Assembly (NCBI GenBank): GCA_008931825.1
Contig: QXVZ01012827.1
Span: 3,107 to 27,455, forward strand
Reading direction: 5' to 3'
DNA: 24,349 nucleotides
Source of the DNA: Phallusia fumigata
Taxonomy: Eukaryota; Chordata; Ascidiacea; Phlebobranchia; Ascidiidae
Shown: one piece after another, positions 1 to 9,999 of the stretch
Position numbering within the stretch: the first letter of the stretch is position 1
How the letters are laid out: the number at the start of each line of letters is the position of its first letter
The notes under the pieces: model-generated
What the model saw: only the letters and a program-made list of their open reading frames with translations
Databases searched by the model: none
Told to the model about the DNA's origin: nothing
Made by a program: the position numbers and the translations under genes

Positions 1-2856
1 CATAAACATAAAACACCCTGAGTCATTTAAACTATTTCGTAAAGACGTGGAAAAGAGCAACTATCGAAGAAGATTGTGAATAAAATTTAAAGCAAATATA
101 GGAAGCTAGTAGAAACTAATTACGCCATCTATTAAATAGCCAAAATAAAACCTGGCTAATTGAGATTCCGAACTTACCGCAAACCATGACCAACTTGGCA
201 CGAATACTGTTTTCTCATCGGAAACACATGGCTTCAATGATGACATGTCGCAACTATAAACTTTCTCCTTAGTATCGTTACGCAATACGTACATCGTTCC
301 CAAAGTCAACTCTGCTCAAAATGAAACAGTAGCTCAGTTGAATGCATAAGTTGTGATTGGTGTGGGTATGATTAACTTAGATTTAAGTACCTGTTTCAGT
401 ATTTGGAACAAACGGTTCCATGTAGGAAACTGCAGCATTTGAAGCAATTAGGTTCTTTTCCAACAGTTTCTGTAGTTTAAATTTCGTGCATGTCAGGAAA
501 TTTTTTACTAACCAAAGCAAATCATTGAATACACAAATAAATATTTTTAAACTGCGAACTTTTGTGTTTGATTTTAGACTTTTGTTAACATTTAAAAGTT
601 AAAATGTGGTAGTGGCTAAGAAAAAAACATATAAAGTTTTAAAAAATTACTGCTGACGCACTTTTCCAAACTTTAATTTTCAATTACCCTCTCTCTTAGC
701 AAACATGTCCAGCCTGCTTGAGTAAGAGACTTTGTTTCAATCATGTTAAAAAACGTTCCAAACGCCTTCTCCCTTACGCTCACGTCTTGTTTTATCCACG
801 AAACCACGTATCTTAATTTCTGATCTTCGGATATTTTGTCCTGTGGTGTATGGAGTAAAAAATTTACAGTATTAATACAAGCCATAAATAAGTAGAGAAA
901 TGTTTGAATAACCTTGATAAGTGCCATAAAATCGTGAATGTTTTGTTCATCAACAAGATACTTTTCACATGGAGTTTTGGAAGATAGGTTTCGGCAAATT
1001 TCCTCCCCTGCCCTTTCTATCAATGGAGTTGCTTTAAATTTTCGCCCAGTAATCCACATATCTATGCAGTTGTCTTCTGTTACCAAGTCAACGATGTATT
1101 TTATGATCACTTCTTGAAACGCTGCAATTACAATAAGGCAGGAAAAGTAAATGTAACATGTTTTAGAAAAGGTTACGAACGTCACTGACCTTGCATGCAA
1201 AGATAGTCGGCTGTGGCGAGCAAGTCAAGAAACTGATCTTCTTTCACCCACATCTCCTTGGTGTAAATAAAATCAAGCACCAACGCCATGACGTCATCAT
1301 TGATACCAGTCACATGACAAGTTGATTTATATTTTTCTTCCATCTATACGAGACAGATAATATGCATCGTAAGCTTATTTATTAAACTGATTGCTGTAAT
1401 AAACAAGACAAACTATTTAAGTAAAGTATGACGTTATGACAATTCTTTTGTCATTATCAAGAACTGTCAAACAGAGCCTATGAAAGGGTTCAAGCAGGTA
1501 ACTTATAGTTCAGGGGCCCGGGCAAGACCAAAGGACGTTTACAAGAAGTGTTAACATACATTTATTTTTGGATTATTTTAACATAGTATTTTATATCAGC
1601 TTAACCACTGAAAGGGCATTTGTTAAAGCCTAATGCACAATATAGTGAACCTAAATTTTTAGTGGCCCTAAACAATAGCGTAGTCAGCCCAAATTTTTTG
1701 GGGGGTAGCAAATATTATTAGGGGTACCCTATACTTACTGTACAGATTTTTTGCAGGGGTGACCTATTTTATTGTTCATTTTAGATATTTTTAGGGGGTC
1801 GTGAGCCCTTTGCTCCCAGGCTTCACCCATTGCCCCAAATGGGTTTGCGCTGCCTTCAGAGATATTTCTTTGGGTCCCTGCTGTCAAAACGTCATTCTAT
1901 TCGGCTGAATTAATAAAACTGCAGATTGTATAAGTTTCTTGCCTCATGATTAATATTACAATTAGTTTAATTAGTTTAATAAGTGCTAACAGATAATATG
2001 CCACGACACGGCAAAAAGGTTAATATTCACCTCAGTAGTAAACATTTTTGAGAAGTATTCGGAATGAACAGCAACGATTGATTTGTGGACAGGAAACTTT
2101 CTCGTCTCCGTAGAGATTGTGATGTCGCAGTATTTGTGAATTCCCAATCTGTCACTATTAGTAAACATGTTACCAAGATTTAATCAGAATTAAAAAATTT
2201 ATAAATCTTCTGTTTCAACTTTATACCTGTTTAATTGTTCACGAATATAATCTTCCACCGAATCTTGGTCATCTGTGATTTCTGATTGCAAACATGCCAA
2301 AACGTAATAAAAAAATCGTCATAAAAATTAGTTTGTATTTAATAATAACGTAGTAAAAACCAAACAATCAAATATAGAAATTTTGGTCCAGAACCACACC
2401 TTGTCCATACATTTCAGTGAAATCGAGATCGGTGTCAAAGGGCAACTCTCCATTATAAATGCTTTTCACAAATTTTTTCAGCCTACGAAATTCATCAACG
2501 TCTACCACCAACGTCCTATCTCCACCAACTGCCTGATCGAAAAAATAGGACACTTTGCACGTTGTTTATAAATATAGGGGATGGGTTTCCCATAGTGTGG
2601 GCCAAAACGGCGCTTTGTACGTTTTAGACTGGAGGCTTTCAGAACAATGTTGACACGATTTATCATTAACGAAACTGAAAACTGAAGTAACAAGTAAGTA
2701 AATATTTACCCTGGAAAGCAATTTGTCAAAGTATTCAGACATTGTCCCAAACACACACTTGTGGATATCGAATTCATCGGTTCCGTTGCTAATTGTAAAG
2801 TCGCAAAAATCCTTTGTCTCATCTTGTATGCTATATAATGTAAACGGGTCGAACAT
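1..2856 (-). CDS. KLHL-type gene: two BTB domains, BACK and start of Kelch region; 3' end beyond window
   Basis: Exons, all with GT donors and AG acceptors: 2856-2710, 2532-2400, 2281-2227, 2154-2031, 1343-1190, 1121-913, 840-688, 469-391, 311-178 and 60 to beyond base 1. Phases agree at every junction (0,1,2,0,1,0,0,1,0). Exons 1-2 encode a first BTB domain (FCDFTISNG, IHKCVFGTMSEYFDKLL, ELPFDTDLDFTEMYG). A linker exon follows. Exons 4-5 encode a second BTB (YCDITIS, FPVHKSIVAVHSEYFSKMF, LVLDFIYTKEMW, LLATADYLCMQ). Exons 6-7 are BACK (CIDMWITGRKF, LRYVVSWIKQDV). Exon 9 looks like a Kelch blade (GTMYVLRND, VYSCDMSSL). Family members are usually CUL3 ubiquitin-ligase adaptors: BTB binds CUL3 and Kelch binds substrate. 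The tandem BTB layout is unusual. The alternative is two adjacent genes, the downstream one starting at the ATG at 2168. The 687-nt intron 4 carries a MITE-like repeat. Confidence 0.78.
1673..1835. mobile_element. MITE-like repeat inside intron 4 of the BTB gene
   Basis: The left end (CAATAGCGTAGTCAGCC) and the reverse complement of the right end (CAATGGGTGAAGCCTGG) resemble each other imperfectly. Between them is G-rich and T-rich sequence with runs such as TTTTTTGGGGGG and AGGGGGTCG. This build, ending in a sequence like 'GGCTTCACCCATTG', is typical of degenerate short non-autonomous elements in invertebrates. No coding capacity. No clear target-site duplication was identified. Confidence 0.4.
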
Positions 2857-2939
2857 GATTGTTAATCAGTGCTATGATATTTAATGAACGGTATTTCATG
2901 ATAAGGATGTACTTTTGCAAAAAAACAAACATATTAAAC

Positions 2940-3005
2940 CTTCGAAGCAAATCAATGAGGTTGAAGGCAGACGAATCCTGACTTGCCTCAACCAGAGTCT
3001 GCGTT
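2940..3005 (-). other. Possible 5' exon upstream of the BTB gene
   Basis: On the minus strand this 66-nt stretch is flanked by a good acceptor (pyrimidine-rich, ending TTTTCAG) and a possible donor (AAG|GTTTAA). It is open in one frame and gives TQTLVEASQDSSAFNLIDLL. It lies just upstream of the first BTB exon, but the interval down to the ATG at 2856 has no clear second acceptor that keeps the frame. It may be a 5' exon, part of a neighbouring gene, or chance. Confidence 0.2.
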
Positions 3006-3268
3006 CTGAAAACCAATGAACAACAATTAAGCGATGGTTTGCCCAGAACAACAATGACAATACGTGTCGGGTTTAGACTCGCTCCTTTCATGAATCGGTT
3101 TCAGACAAAGGAGCGATGTGACTCTATTGTAACAAAAAGTGACAGCTAGGTGACCAGTACAATAAGACCGAAGTCACGAATTGCTATGAAGAGGTCGTTG
3201 AAACACGTTGTGGAACCTGGGTTATGCCCCTCCAAAACCCTATTTCTTTTTTCCGGTAGTTTTTGAGT

Positions 3269-3269
3269 N
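3269..3269. other. Ambiguous base N
   Basis: A single N marks an unresolved base. It lies between the BTB gene and the inverted pseudo-exon and affects no called gene. Confidence 0.99.
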
Positions 3270-3338
3270 TTACCAGAGGGGTAGTACCATTGCATAGAGC
3301 TTATAAACAAGCATAATTGTCCTATTTACATTCTATAG

Positions 3339-3459
3339 CGAGTGAGATGGGACAAATGATTTCTGCGACTTCACAATAAGCAATGGCGACGAAGAGTTCG
3401 TTATCCACAAGTGTGTGTTTGGGACAATGTCTGAATATTTTGACAAATTGTTTTCCAAA
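3339..3459 (+). pseudogene. Inverted orphan copy of the first BTB exon, with an in-frame stop
   Basis: On the plus strand the stretch encodes DFCDFTISNG, then IHKCVFGTMSEYFDKLF, nearly the same as exon 1 of the minus-strand BTB gene. The splice donor (GTAAAT at 3460) is at the equivalent position. A TGA at 3343-3345 replaces the codon that reads CAA in the gene copy, and no second BTB exon is visible downstream. It is an inverted, non-functional partial duplicate about 480 bp from its parent. Confidence 0.75.
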
Positions 3460-4290
3460 GTAAATTATATAGGATTTGTTACTTGCTTAATAGCTCAATT
3501 AACAGTTTCTATACTGATAAATTAGAACCTCATTGTTTGCTTCACTTGTTTTCCATTTCCTTGTTTGTCGCACTATATATTTCCAACTGTTTTTCACGCA
3601 ATATCAAGTTTTTCTGTTAAATATGGTACTTATGGTTTTCACACGCACTCCTTACTTACTTAGTTTAGCCCCATGATTTAATACACGTTGGTTATTGAGT
3701 ACCGTTTATTTATCGAACTCTTATTAGTCACGAACTGTGGTTTAATGGTAGACGGGGCTCGTGTGGAGATGGGTGATTGTTTGATCAATCAGGTGATGTT
3801 TTGAGGCCTTTGGTTGGCCTATGTGGTGCGGGAATTCTCGCTTGAGCTTCGTGGTGTTCGTACTGTTGAGTATCGTGGTTAAAGTTGTGGAACGCAGTGT
3901 TGTCAGTGCGATAGTTGTACAAAGTGAATTGTTTACCACTTGCACCCGTGTATTAGTCGAAGCCCTGTTAGATGTGACCATCTCACTTTTGGTTTTGGCG
4001 TTAGTTAAGCCTGTATTTAACCGACGTTTATCACATTTATCTAAAACTTTGAACTTTTCCAGGACTGTTCCGTGCGTCGTTGGAATCGGACATGATAAAG
4101 CAAAATAGGACAAAACTAAAGTGTTTAGTCTTTAATAAAAGTACAAAGTATTGTTAAATGACGAGACTAAAACAAAGTGAACTCATAACATTGCAATCAC
4201 AATGACACCAATGACATCAGCGATTTGTTGAAAGCACTGAAATGAGACACAATGAAACCCGACCCAAAGTAACAACGTACGATAGTATAT
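3460..4290. other. Intergenic stretch with no supported gene
   Basis: Two overlapping opposite open frames cover about 3742-4113. The minus frame is rich in Thr, Asn, Lys and Ser; the plus frame is Val/Leu rich. Neither shows a motif, signal or splice pattern that I recognise. Open frames on both strands suggest compositional bias, not coding. The rest is AT-rich with no visible repeat or gene. Confidence 0.4.
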
Positions 4291-4309
4291 CAAAACATAT
4301 CAAAACCTG

Positions 4310-4517
4310 CGTTGCGCCATAGCATTACCAGCCGGGGATTTGCCTGGGAACAAAAGTTTTGGCTCGCTATATTAGTCGGGATATGCTGTTTGAACATCGC
4401 AAAGTGGGCACCACACACCAGCAACAATGGAACTGTTTCTGAGTGAAAATCTTGTTTGTAATCTGGTTCAGAGAACAAAATGGGTTGCTTGCATTTCGCG
4501 AAATTGTTGGTTTTCAG
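4310..4517 (+). pseudogene. Duplicated promoter/leader block, copy 1, with truncated signal-peptide ORF
   Basis: The block shares ordered landmarks with 4765-4960: GCGCCATAGC, CCAGCCGGGGATTTGCCTGG, TGTTTGAAC, TGGAACTGTTTCTGA, AATCTTGTTTGT, ATCTGGTT and then a start codon. The ATG at 4480 begins MGCLHFAKLLVF, which matches the start of the secreted protein at 4938 (HFAN/SLFV). Similarity stops just after, at a G-run tract (about 4524-4542). It is therefore a decayed or truncated first copy of that gene. Confidence 0.55.
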
Positions 4518-4764
4518 TAAGTTGGGGGGTTGGGGGGGGGGTCTAATATGTCTCGTGATTTCGCCACAGTCGAGATACTGAATCACTTTCGCGGGAGGAG
4601 AACTGCGTTCAGACAAATAATGTCACGCCGCTGAAAGAACTGAACAATAGAATCGACAAACACCATCACATTCCGACCACGATATCACAAACAAACCCCT
4701 ACTTTGCGCCACAGCAGAGCCGGATAACAGCATCAACAAACGTCATCACATTTCGAAATCTGTG

Positions 4765-4937
4765 TTGCACCATAGCAGAACCAGCCGGGGGTTTACCTGG
4801 GAACAAAGGTTTTGTCTGCTACATAAGGGACTACTGGGATATACAGTTTGAACAAATAGAGCGGGCGTTATCCACCAATGACAAAGGAATTGTTTCTGAT
4901 TAAAAATCTTGTTTGTGATCTGGTTTAGACAAACAAA
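4765..4937 (+). promoter_or_regulatory. Duplicated promoter/5' leader block, copy 2, upstream of the secreted-protein gene
   Basis: This is the same block as at 4310, 15290 and 23488: GCACCATAGCAGAACC, then CCAGCCGGGGGTTTACCTGG, then ACATAAGG and GGATATACAGTTTGAAC, then GGAATTGTTTCTGATTAAAA, then AATCTTGTTTGTGATCTGG. It ends at the ATG of the secreted-protein ORF. Conservation across four dispersed copies next to remnants of the same leader peptide suggests a promoter plus 5' UTR. The TATA-like CTACATAAG or GATATACAG could mark the core promoter. Promoter function is inferred. Confidence 0.45.
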
Positions 4938-5159
4938 ATGAGCTACATGCATTTCGCGAATTCGCTGTTTGTAATTTTCGTGATGTTTTCTGTCGCACAA
5001 GCTATTAAGTGTAAAGTTGGCGCACAGACGAAGTTTGGCACCATAGCTGCCGTCACCACTTGCCCGGGTGCAGATCAACAATGTGCGAGGCTGGAATACA
5101 CCTTTCAAGCTGAACAAATGGGTAAGAGTTGCGTTACGCTGCGTTACGAACAGAAATAG
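4938..5159 (+). CDS. Small secreted cysteine-containing protein, probably only its first coding exon(s)
   Basis: The ORF starts at ATG 4938 and encodes 73 residues. Residues 1-22 form a textbook signal peptide: short polar start, then SLFVIFVMFSVAQA with a likely cleavage after AQA. The mature part begins IKCKVG and has further Cys at TTCPG and QQCARL. An ATGG|GTAAGA donor at 5121/5122 suggests the real exon ends there, with further Cys supplied by a downstream exon that I cannot place. Size, signal peptide and Cys spacing are compatible with a Ly6/uPAR-like three-finger protein, but too few Cys are visible to assign that family. Decayed paralogues at 4480, about 15500 and 23715 show the gene belongs to a small duplicated family. 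Confidence 0.5.
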   Translation: MSYMHFANSLFVIFVMFSVAQAIKCKVGAQTKFGTIAAVTTCPGADQQCARLEYTFQAEQMGKSCVTLRYEQK

Positions 5160-5869
5160 TTTATTGTTTGAAAAAAATACCTGAATGGAATTCTGCTAAA
5201 TCTGACACACTAAACCACTGTATAAAGTTGAATTACTGATCAATTCGGCGTCCTTTGCGACCAAAAAGTTTTTAGAGCCTTTCTTATCCTTGTAGCAGTA
5301 CTTTACCTGTAATTTTGAAGTCTAAGCTAAGATTTTCAACAAACCATTTCAACGAGCAATCAAAACTGCTCCTTCTTACGTCTTATTTTTGTTCGAAGAG
5401 TAAAGCAGACATTTATAGATTGTCAGGTGGGACAATAGTATTGACAGGTGATTTGGCCAGACTTGGTTGAGTTAATATTTACAAAACAGTGTTGGCTCTG
5501 CAACGCGTTGGGCTGTGAGCTCAAAGTCTAACTATTCCATCAGCAAGCAACACAACCAAAACAGATTTTACTTTTGTGATTACAGCACCGTGGTAAACAT
5601 GTTGTAATGCAATGGTAAATGGCATCGGGCAACGTTAAATAACACAAACAAAAAAAGTTTTAGATACAACCAACGTTGTGTTCTTTCATTTAAATCTAAC
5701 TCAAACTATATCTTCGGTTTAAATGCCGCGATTTTTGTTTTTATCGATTTTAGTTTGAATGTAAACACTGAATCCTGTAGGTTTTTGTGCGATATAAATC
5801 GCAAGAGCTTTGCCACATTTTTTAAAAGACAAAAAAACCCCCATTAATGACCAACATACAAATGCAATG
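5160..5869. other. Intergenic stretch, no gene seen
   Basis: AT-rich sequence with runs of A. I found no convincing second exon for the secreted-protein gene here; a possible acceptor near 5293 (TTGTAG) leads only to a short open stretch. Confidence 0.4.
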
Positions 5870-6583
5870 CCAGCAAAATACGAAAAAGGGCCCTCAACAA
5901 AATTTGAAACCCAACAAATTCTCCATTCTCGTCCACCTTCTCAACGATTCCCGGCACCTCTCTGGTTGTAGATCTGACTGAAATGTTTCACAACAGTCCG
6001 TCTGCAAAACTGTTTTTGTGGGATAAATATATCACGTTTCCGGGTCTTAATTCCCATTTTACTTCTACAAGATTTGCGTCAAACGCGTAAGTTTTCATTT
6101 TGCCTTTGTCTACATCAGGGGTCTCAAACTCAAATGTATTCGAGGGCCAATGGTAAACTTTAAAGAACCCGAGGGCCACACTATGAGAACAGAGATTTTG
6201 CAAATGTCAAATCCTACGTTTGATCTGTTATCAGTGTACTACTGCGTTTAGGTTATTTTTAAGATTTACAAAGGGTCAATGGTACTTCAGTGACGTAACA
6301 ATCGCAATAGCCGGTTCGTATCAGAAAAGGCTAGTACAGCTTTCTCCCTTAAAACCTTGCATCTGGATTATATTTGTACTTGTATCATACTGACTTGCTG
6401 GCGGGGCACTTTAATCGGCCCCAAGTGAAACAAATTACTTGACATTTCAAAATGCTCCGCGGGCCGCACAAAAACACCTGGAGGGCCGCGTGTTTGAAAC
6501 CCCTGTTCTACAATGTTAAATGTCTCAAGATGATCTGTATTTTGCACAGAACTTTGTTTGAGACAATTTGTCAATGGCTGCAA
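5870..6583 (-). pseudogene. Broken copy of the GNVIYY protein family, split by a hAT element
   Basis: Read on the minus strand, 6107-5991 encodes ELRPGNVIYLSHKNSFADGLL, the conserved N-terminal block of the family. The codon for the invariant Trp that follows is TGA (5990-5988) where relatives have TGG. After that stop the same frame still matches the family (TREVPGIVEKVDENG, then RALFRI) to about 5870, where similarity ends; the C-terminal half is missing. The N-terminal reading frame continues on the far side of the inserted element at 6506-6583 (LETFNIVE). An acceptor-like TTGTTTTGCAG just precedes it, so this copy may have had an upstream exon. It is inactive because of one nonsense codon, a transposon insertion and 3' loss. 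Confidence 0.72.
6116..6505. mobile_element. Non-autonomous hAT element (~390 bp) with TIRs and 8-bp target duplication
   Basis: The left terminus is CAGGGGTCTCAAACTC and the right terminus is GTGTTTGAAACCCCTG, inverted copies with few mismatches. Sub-terminal GAGGGCC / GCGGGCCGC motifs are typical of this hAT class. Flanking 8-mers are GTCTACAT on the left and TTCTACAA on the right, identical at the six inner positions (TCTACA) and matching the hAT target pattern. There is no transposase coding, so it must have been mobilised in trans. It interrupts a coding frame of the broken family copy. Confidence 0.85.
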
Positions 6584-6834
6584 AACAACAACAAAATACC
6601 TTTTTCTGTCCCGAACCTCTGAAATGACCTATTTTTTTAGGTTAAATACTTATAATAAACTTATCCATGTCTTGTAGCTGTAGCTCAAAATAGAACAAGA
6701 AATAATCATTTGCATTGCCACGTACACAACCTGCCGAACTGCGCTAACTAAACGATCGACTTTATTATGTAATAAACTTTCACCTGGGAAAGAGGAATGT
6801 TTTCAAGTTATGCTTGAACAATGAAACGATTGTT

Positions 6835-7035
6835 GCCCCTTTAAAGCCAGATTGCGTCACACATCAAATATTTAATTTCGCCACATCGCACAAACCACAC
6901 AGAGGGAGTTTCCCTTGAAGCAGACTTTACTCTTCACGAATAACCTGCAGGTCACACTGTATCAGATATCAATAGCTAAAGAGTTTTCAAACCTGACATC
7001 CTCAGTTTAAATTATTTTTACAACCTAACGATCGG
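6835..7035 (+). repeat. Dispersed repeat D, copy 1 (with 21003-21195)
   Basis: Shares TTTCGCCACATCGCACAAAC, GACTTTACTCTTCACGA, CTGCAGG, CACACTGTA, TAGCTAAAGA and ATTATTTTTACAAC, in order, with the copy near 21.0-21.2 kb on the same strand. No coding frame. Repeat family unknown. Confidence 0.7.
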
Positions 7036-7972
7036 TACGACCGCACCGCACAAACTCTTTGTTGCATTTGAATTGCTAAGACATGTTCATCAGACTAGGG
7101 CGATCTAGTAGTATATCGTGGAATGTTGGTCAAAATGTAGGTAAACAGCACAAATCCCCAACAGCTTCAAAACATTACGTTGAAACAATCCAAATGAGAG
7201 ACTAGTCAAGTAATGTAATGATATAGAGCAGCAATGCACACAAACTACCTGCATTTACCGCACACTCTTGGTTTGAGCAAATGGTTCTCAAACTTTAATG
7301 ATTGTTCTCGTGTTCAAATAGCTGTCCCGTACCTCTTGGGGGTAGGATTACCATGATTAACAACAACTGGTTTTGGCATTGCAACCTGGCCCTTGAATAT
7401 GTGCAACCGACAATGCATAAACTTGGAAGCTTGCAAACATAAAGCAAGTGACAATCTGAAACTCGAAATGCTGAACGTCATAAAAACCCGGCTGTTTCAT
7501 AATTCACATGTTATTAACATTTGAAAAAAATGTTAAGCCAAAAAGAAAGTTTCTACTTGATGAAGGCAAGTCTCGACTTGTTATTGTTAGGAGTGTAGCA
7601 CCACTAAGTTAATATTTACAACTCGTGTTGGTTTCGTTAGGCAATCCCACGAAAAATATTTGCACCGTCGGATGTAGCACAAATCATATAACAACAGAAT
7701 ACCATGTTGAAAAACCAAAGCTGGAAATCAGTGGATTTACCAAAATACACACAGCATAAATGTCGAAAAGTATATCTCGTGACGATTGCTGATTCAACGG
7801 AAGAGACACTGTTCGTGTAGAAACCTGCTCAGTTCTTTTTTTCAACAAGAATAACTCTCTCAGCAGACAAGAATAACATTTTTATCTGGTGCCTGTTCAA
7901 TGGAGACAGGTGTCGTTGTATGCGCGGTCACGAAACCGCAGAGAATTGAACAGTATTATGTTTTGCTGGCGG

Positions 7973-8004
7973 GAACTGTATAATATCCGAGTATTGTACA
8001 GTTC
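7973..8004. repeat. Short inverted repeat (hairpin)
   Basis: The arms GAACTGTATAATA and TATTGTACAGTTC are 13-nt inverted copies with one mismatch, which is a G-U pair in one transcript direction, and are separated by 6 nt. No poly-T or gene end nearby points to a terminator role. It may be the core of a palindromic element. Confidence 0.6.
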
Positions 8005-8177
8005 GGAAACACAATATCTTGATAGTGCCGCGATGACGCATGTTGTTGTGTTGCCCCAACTTTTTTTGCGCCAAGTCATACCACGGGGGAACGTTCGGTC
8101 AGTAACCTGAACCACCCACAGACGCGAGGGTTTTATACAAAGGCATATTTGAAGAGTTTGTTCAATTAAACGTCTCC

Positions 8178-8340
8178 TAATGGTAGAAGCTGCCCGAATA
8201 GCTGACTATAGCGAATCCAGGTAGGTTGTCTTTTTTCTTTTACTCCGTTCGAGTGTGTCGCGTCCACCTATTGCGTCGTCTAAATACATCTCCGCTCAAT
8301 GGCGACACCAAGCATTCAGAAGCTTACCTTTGGATTATTG
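8178..8340 (+). repeat. Dispersed repeat F, copy 1 (with 15590-15735; partly 11985-12060)
   Basis: Shares GGTAGAAGCTGCCCGAATAG, AGCTGACTA, CGTCCACCTATTGCGTC, TCTAAATACA and AATGGCGACACCAAGC with the 15.6-kb copy. The 17-mer CGTCTACCTATTGCGTC also occurs at 11709-11725 and 11998-12014. Function unknown. Confidence 0.65.
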
Positions 8341-8989
8341 TAACTAATGTACACATTGCCCAGCTAAAACCCGCATAATTGCGACATATCACCCTCGAAA
8401 ACAAGAATTTTGGACAAAAAAATTCATAATTGCCAAAACGGTCAAAGTGTCATCTATTCAAGCAATTTTGAATTAAACTAGGTGAAAATAGTGTTACGCT
8501 TTAAGAAAAATATGCGCTTAATGTTTTCGTTTATTGCTTTAATCTAGCTTGCTGCAAAACTAAGTTTAATGCTATGTTTGGATGTTATAGAGCCATTTTT
8601 TCGTTTTCTGACATATTTGTAACGCCTCAAAGTTATATTCCTTTCTTCAAAAAACTGTGACCCTTAACCTGAGCACTACCAAAGTTTAGAGAAACGTCTA
8701 TTTTCAAACTTACCTAGTAATTGTCGGTTTCTTTCGTCTCTTTGCACTTGGGCCAGGCATCGCTTATATCTAGCTTTCAAATTAAAAATATTTTGCCAAT
8801 GTCATCTAAAAAAGTTATAGTATTTTAAAAGTAGATACCTGATTTAGGGCATAAAAGTTGTAACTACGCCTAGTATTTACCAGCAGTGTATAAAATTGCA
8901 GGCAATAACCGACCACCATGTAAACTTTCTGTACACTGTTTCTCTGCATATTAGGGTCACCCCCACAAGCGTAACATTCTGCTCCAACC

Positions 8990-9180
8990 GCGTGAAAAAA
9001 GGCGCTTGTTCCTGGTATTATTCTCCACTATAGCGATATAGGACGCTATTGTTTCTCGAATATCAATCTGATGTTCTTACAACCTTCGAGTCACTCTAGG
9101 AGTCCCAGTAACTACTTTTTGATGATCGAAATTTGTATGCACAGTGAAAACCCACATAATTATACCTGTCAACATTTGCA
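8990..9180 (+). repeat. Dispersed repeat E, copy 1 (with 19728-19915)
   Basis: Ordered matches to the second copy include GCGCTTGTTCCT, TCTCGAATATCAATCT, AGTCACTCT, TTTTTGATGATC (TTTCTTGATGATC in the other copy) and CTGTCAACAT. Both copies are on the same strand. No coding frame; family unknown. Confidence 0.65.
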
Positions 9181-9786
9181 AATTGTGCGTAAAGGGGCCT
9201 TATGGTGTTTCCAGTTGCAATACCAAAATATATTTTGTCACATCAAATATGTAATGACAGATCCACATTAAAAAAATTTGGGCATGTATGAGTATGCTAA
9301 TTGTCGTTACGTAAGGCCCAGCTACCAAGGTTTATTGTAAATGTTTCTCGACTAAGAATGACGATCACACACCCAAGAAACCTTTTTTTTTCAATACCCA
9401 GTTTCGTAGCTGCATTGGCTGGCGCTGTAACCTATTGACAACTAGGACTGCGCTTGTAGTTTCTAAATAATAATACATAAAACCGTTACGGTCTGACAAT
9501 CACAAATTTGAAAGATTGCGTTTGTCAGGTTGTCCACTCAACAAGATCATTTGTTGACGTATCACGATGGAAAATCAATGCAAGACACATTTACTGTTTG
9601 CTATTCATATTTGCAAAACATATCTACCATAAAAACACTTCTAAAGACGTGGGTCAACCTAGGTCAACCCGGATGAATGTTTTCTTTATCAAGCGTGAGA
9701 TCAGTATGTCTGCTGCGCCAACGAAGCTTTTTATTATTTAGGGAAATCCATTGTACAAGTCACAAAACCTAGAACACCCAGAGTAC

Positions 9787-9870
9787 AACTGGCACAACGC
9801 GCAATTAATGCTGTTTCCGCTGACTTGTCAGGAACCCATCGTCGCCGAGCGAAATAATGTTCCCACGTGT
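9787..9870 (+). repeat. Direct repeat G, copy 1 (with 10407-10490)
   Basis: GGCACAACGCGCAATTAATG followed by CTGTTTCCGCTGAC, CAGGAACCCATCGTCGCC and GAGC is repeated almost exactly about 620 bp downstream. A weaker third copy (AATCGCCGAGC ... AACGTTGCCAC) lies near 20291. Confidence 0.8.
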
Positions 9871-9999
9871 AGGTTGGTTTTCCCGTAAGAGTAAAAAGCA
9901 TATCTGTTGGCTTGTGCAAACCCTGTGATTAATAAACCACATTTAAAGCGTATATGCATACCTAAATATCAATTTTGTCAATCATCTTTCATGTTGTAC

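Noticed and set aside
3742..4113. Overlapping open frames of 123 and 95 codons on opposite strands
   Set aside because: No recognisable motif; the minus frame is Thr/Asn/Lys-rich and the plus frame is its Val/Leu-rich mirror, which fits compositional bias.
4290..5117. Minus-strand open frames of 108 and 123 codons
   Set aside because: They run antisense to the duplicated promoter/leader block and the signal-peptide ORF, so they look like shadows.
9647..9672. GGGTCA-ACCT-AGGTCA, a DR4-like nuclear-receptor site
   Set aside because: Short motif expected by chance in 24 kb and there is no gene close by to regulate.
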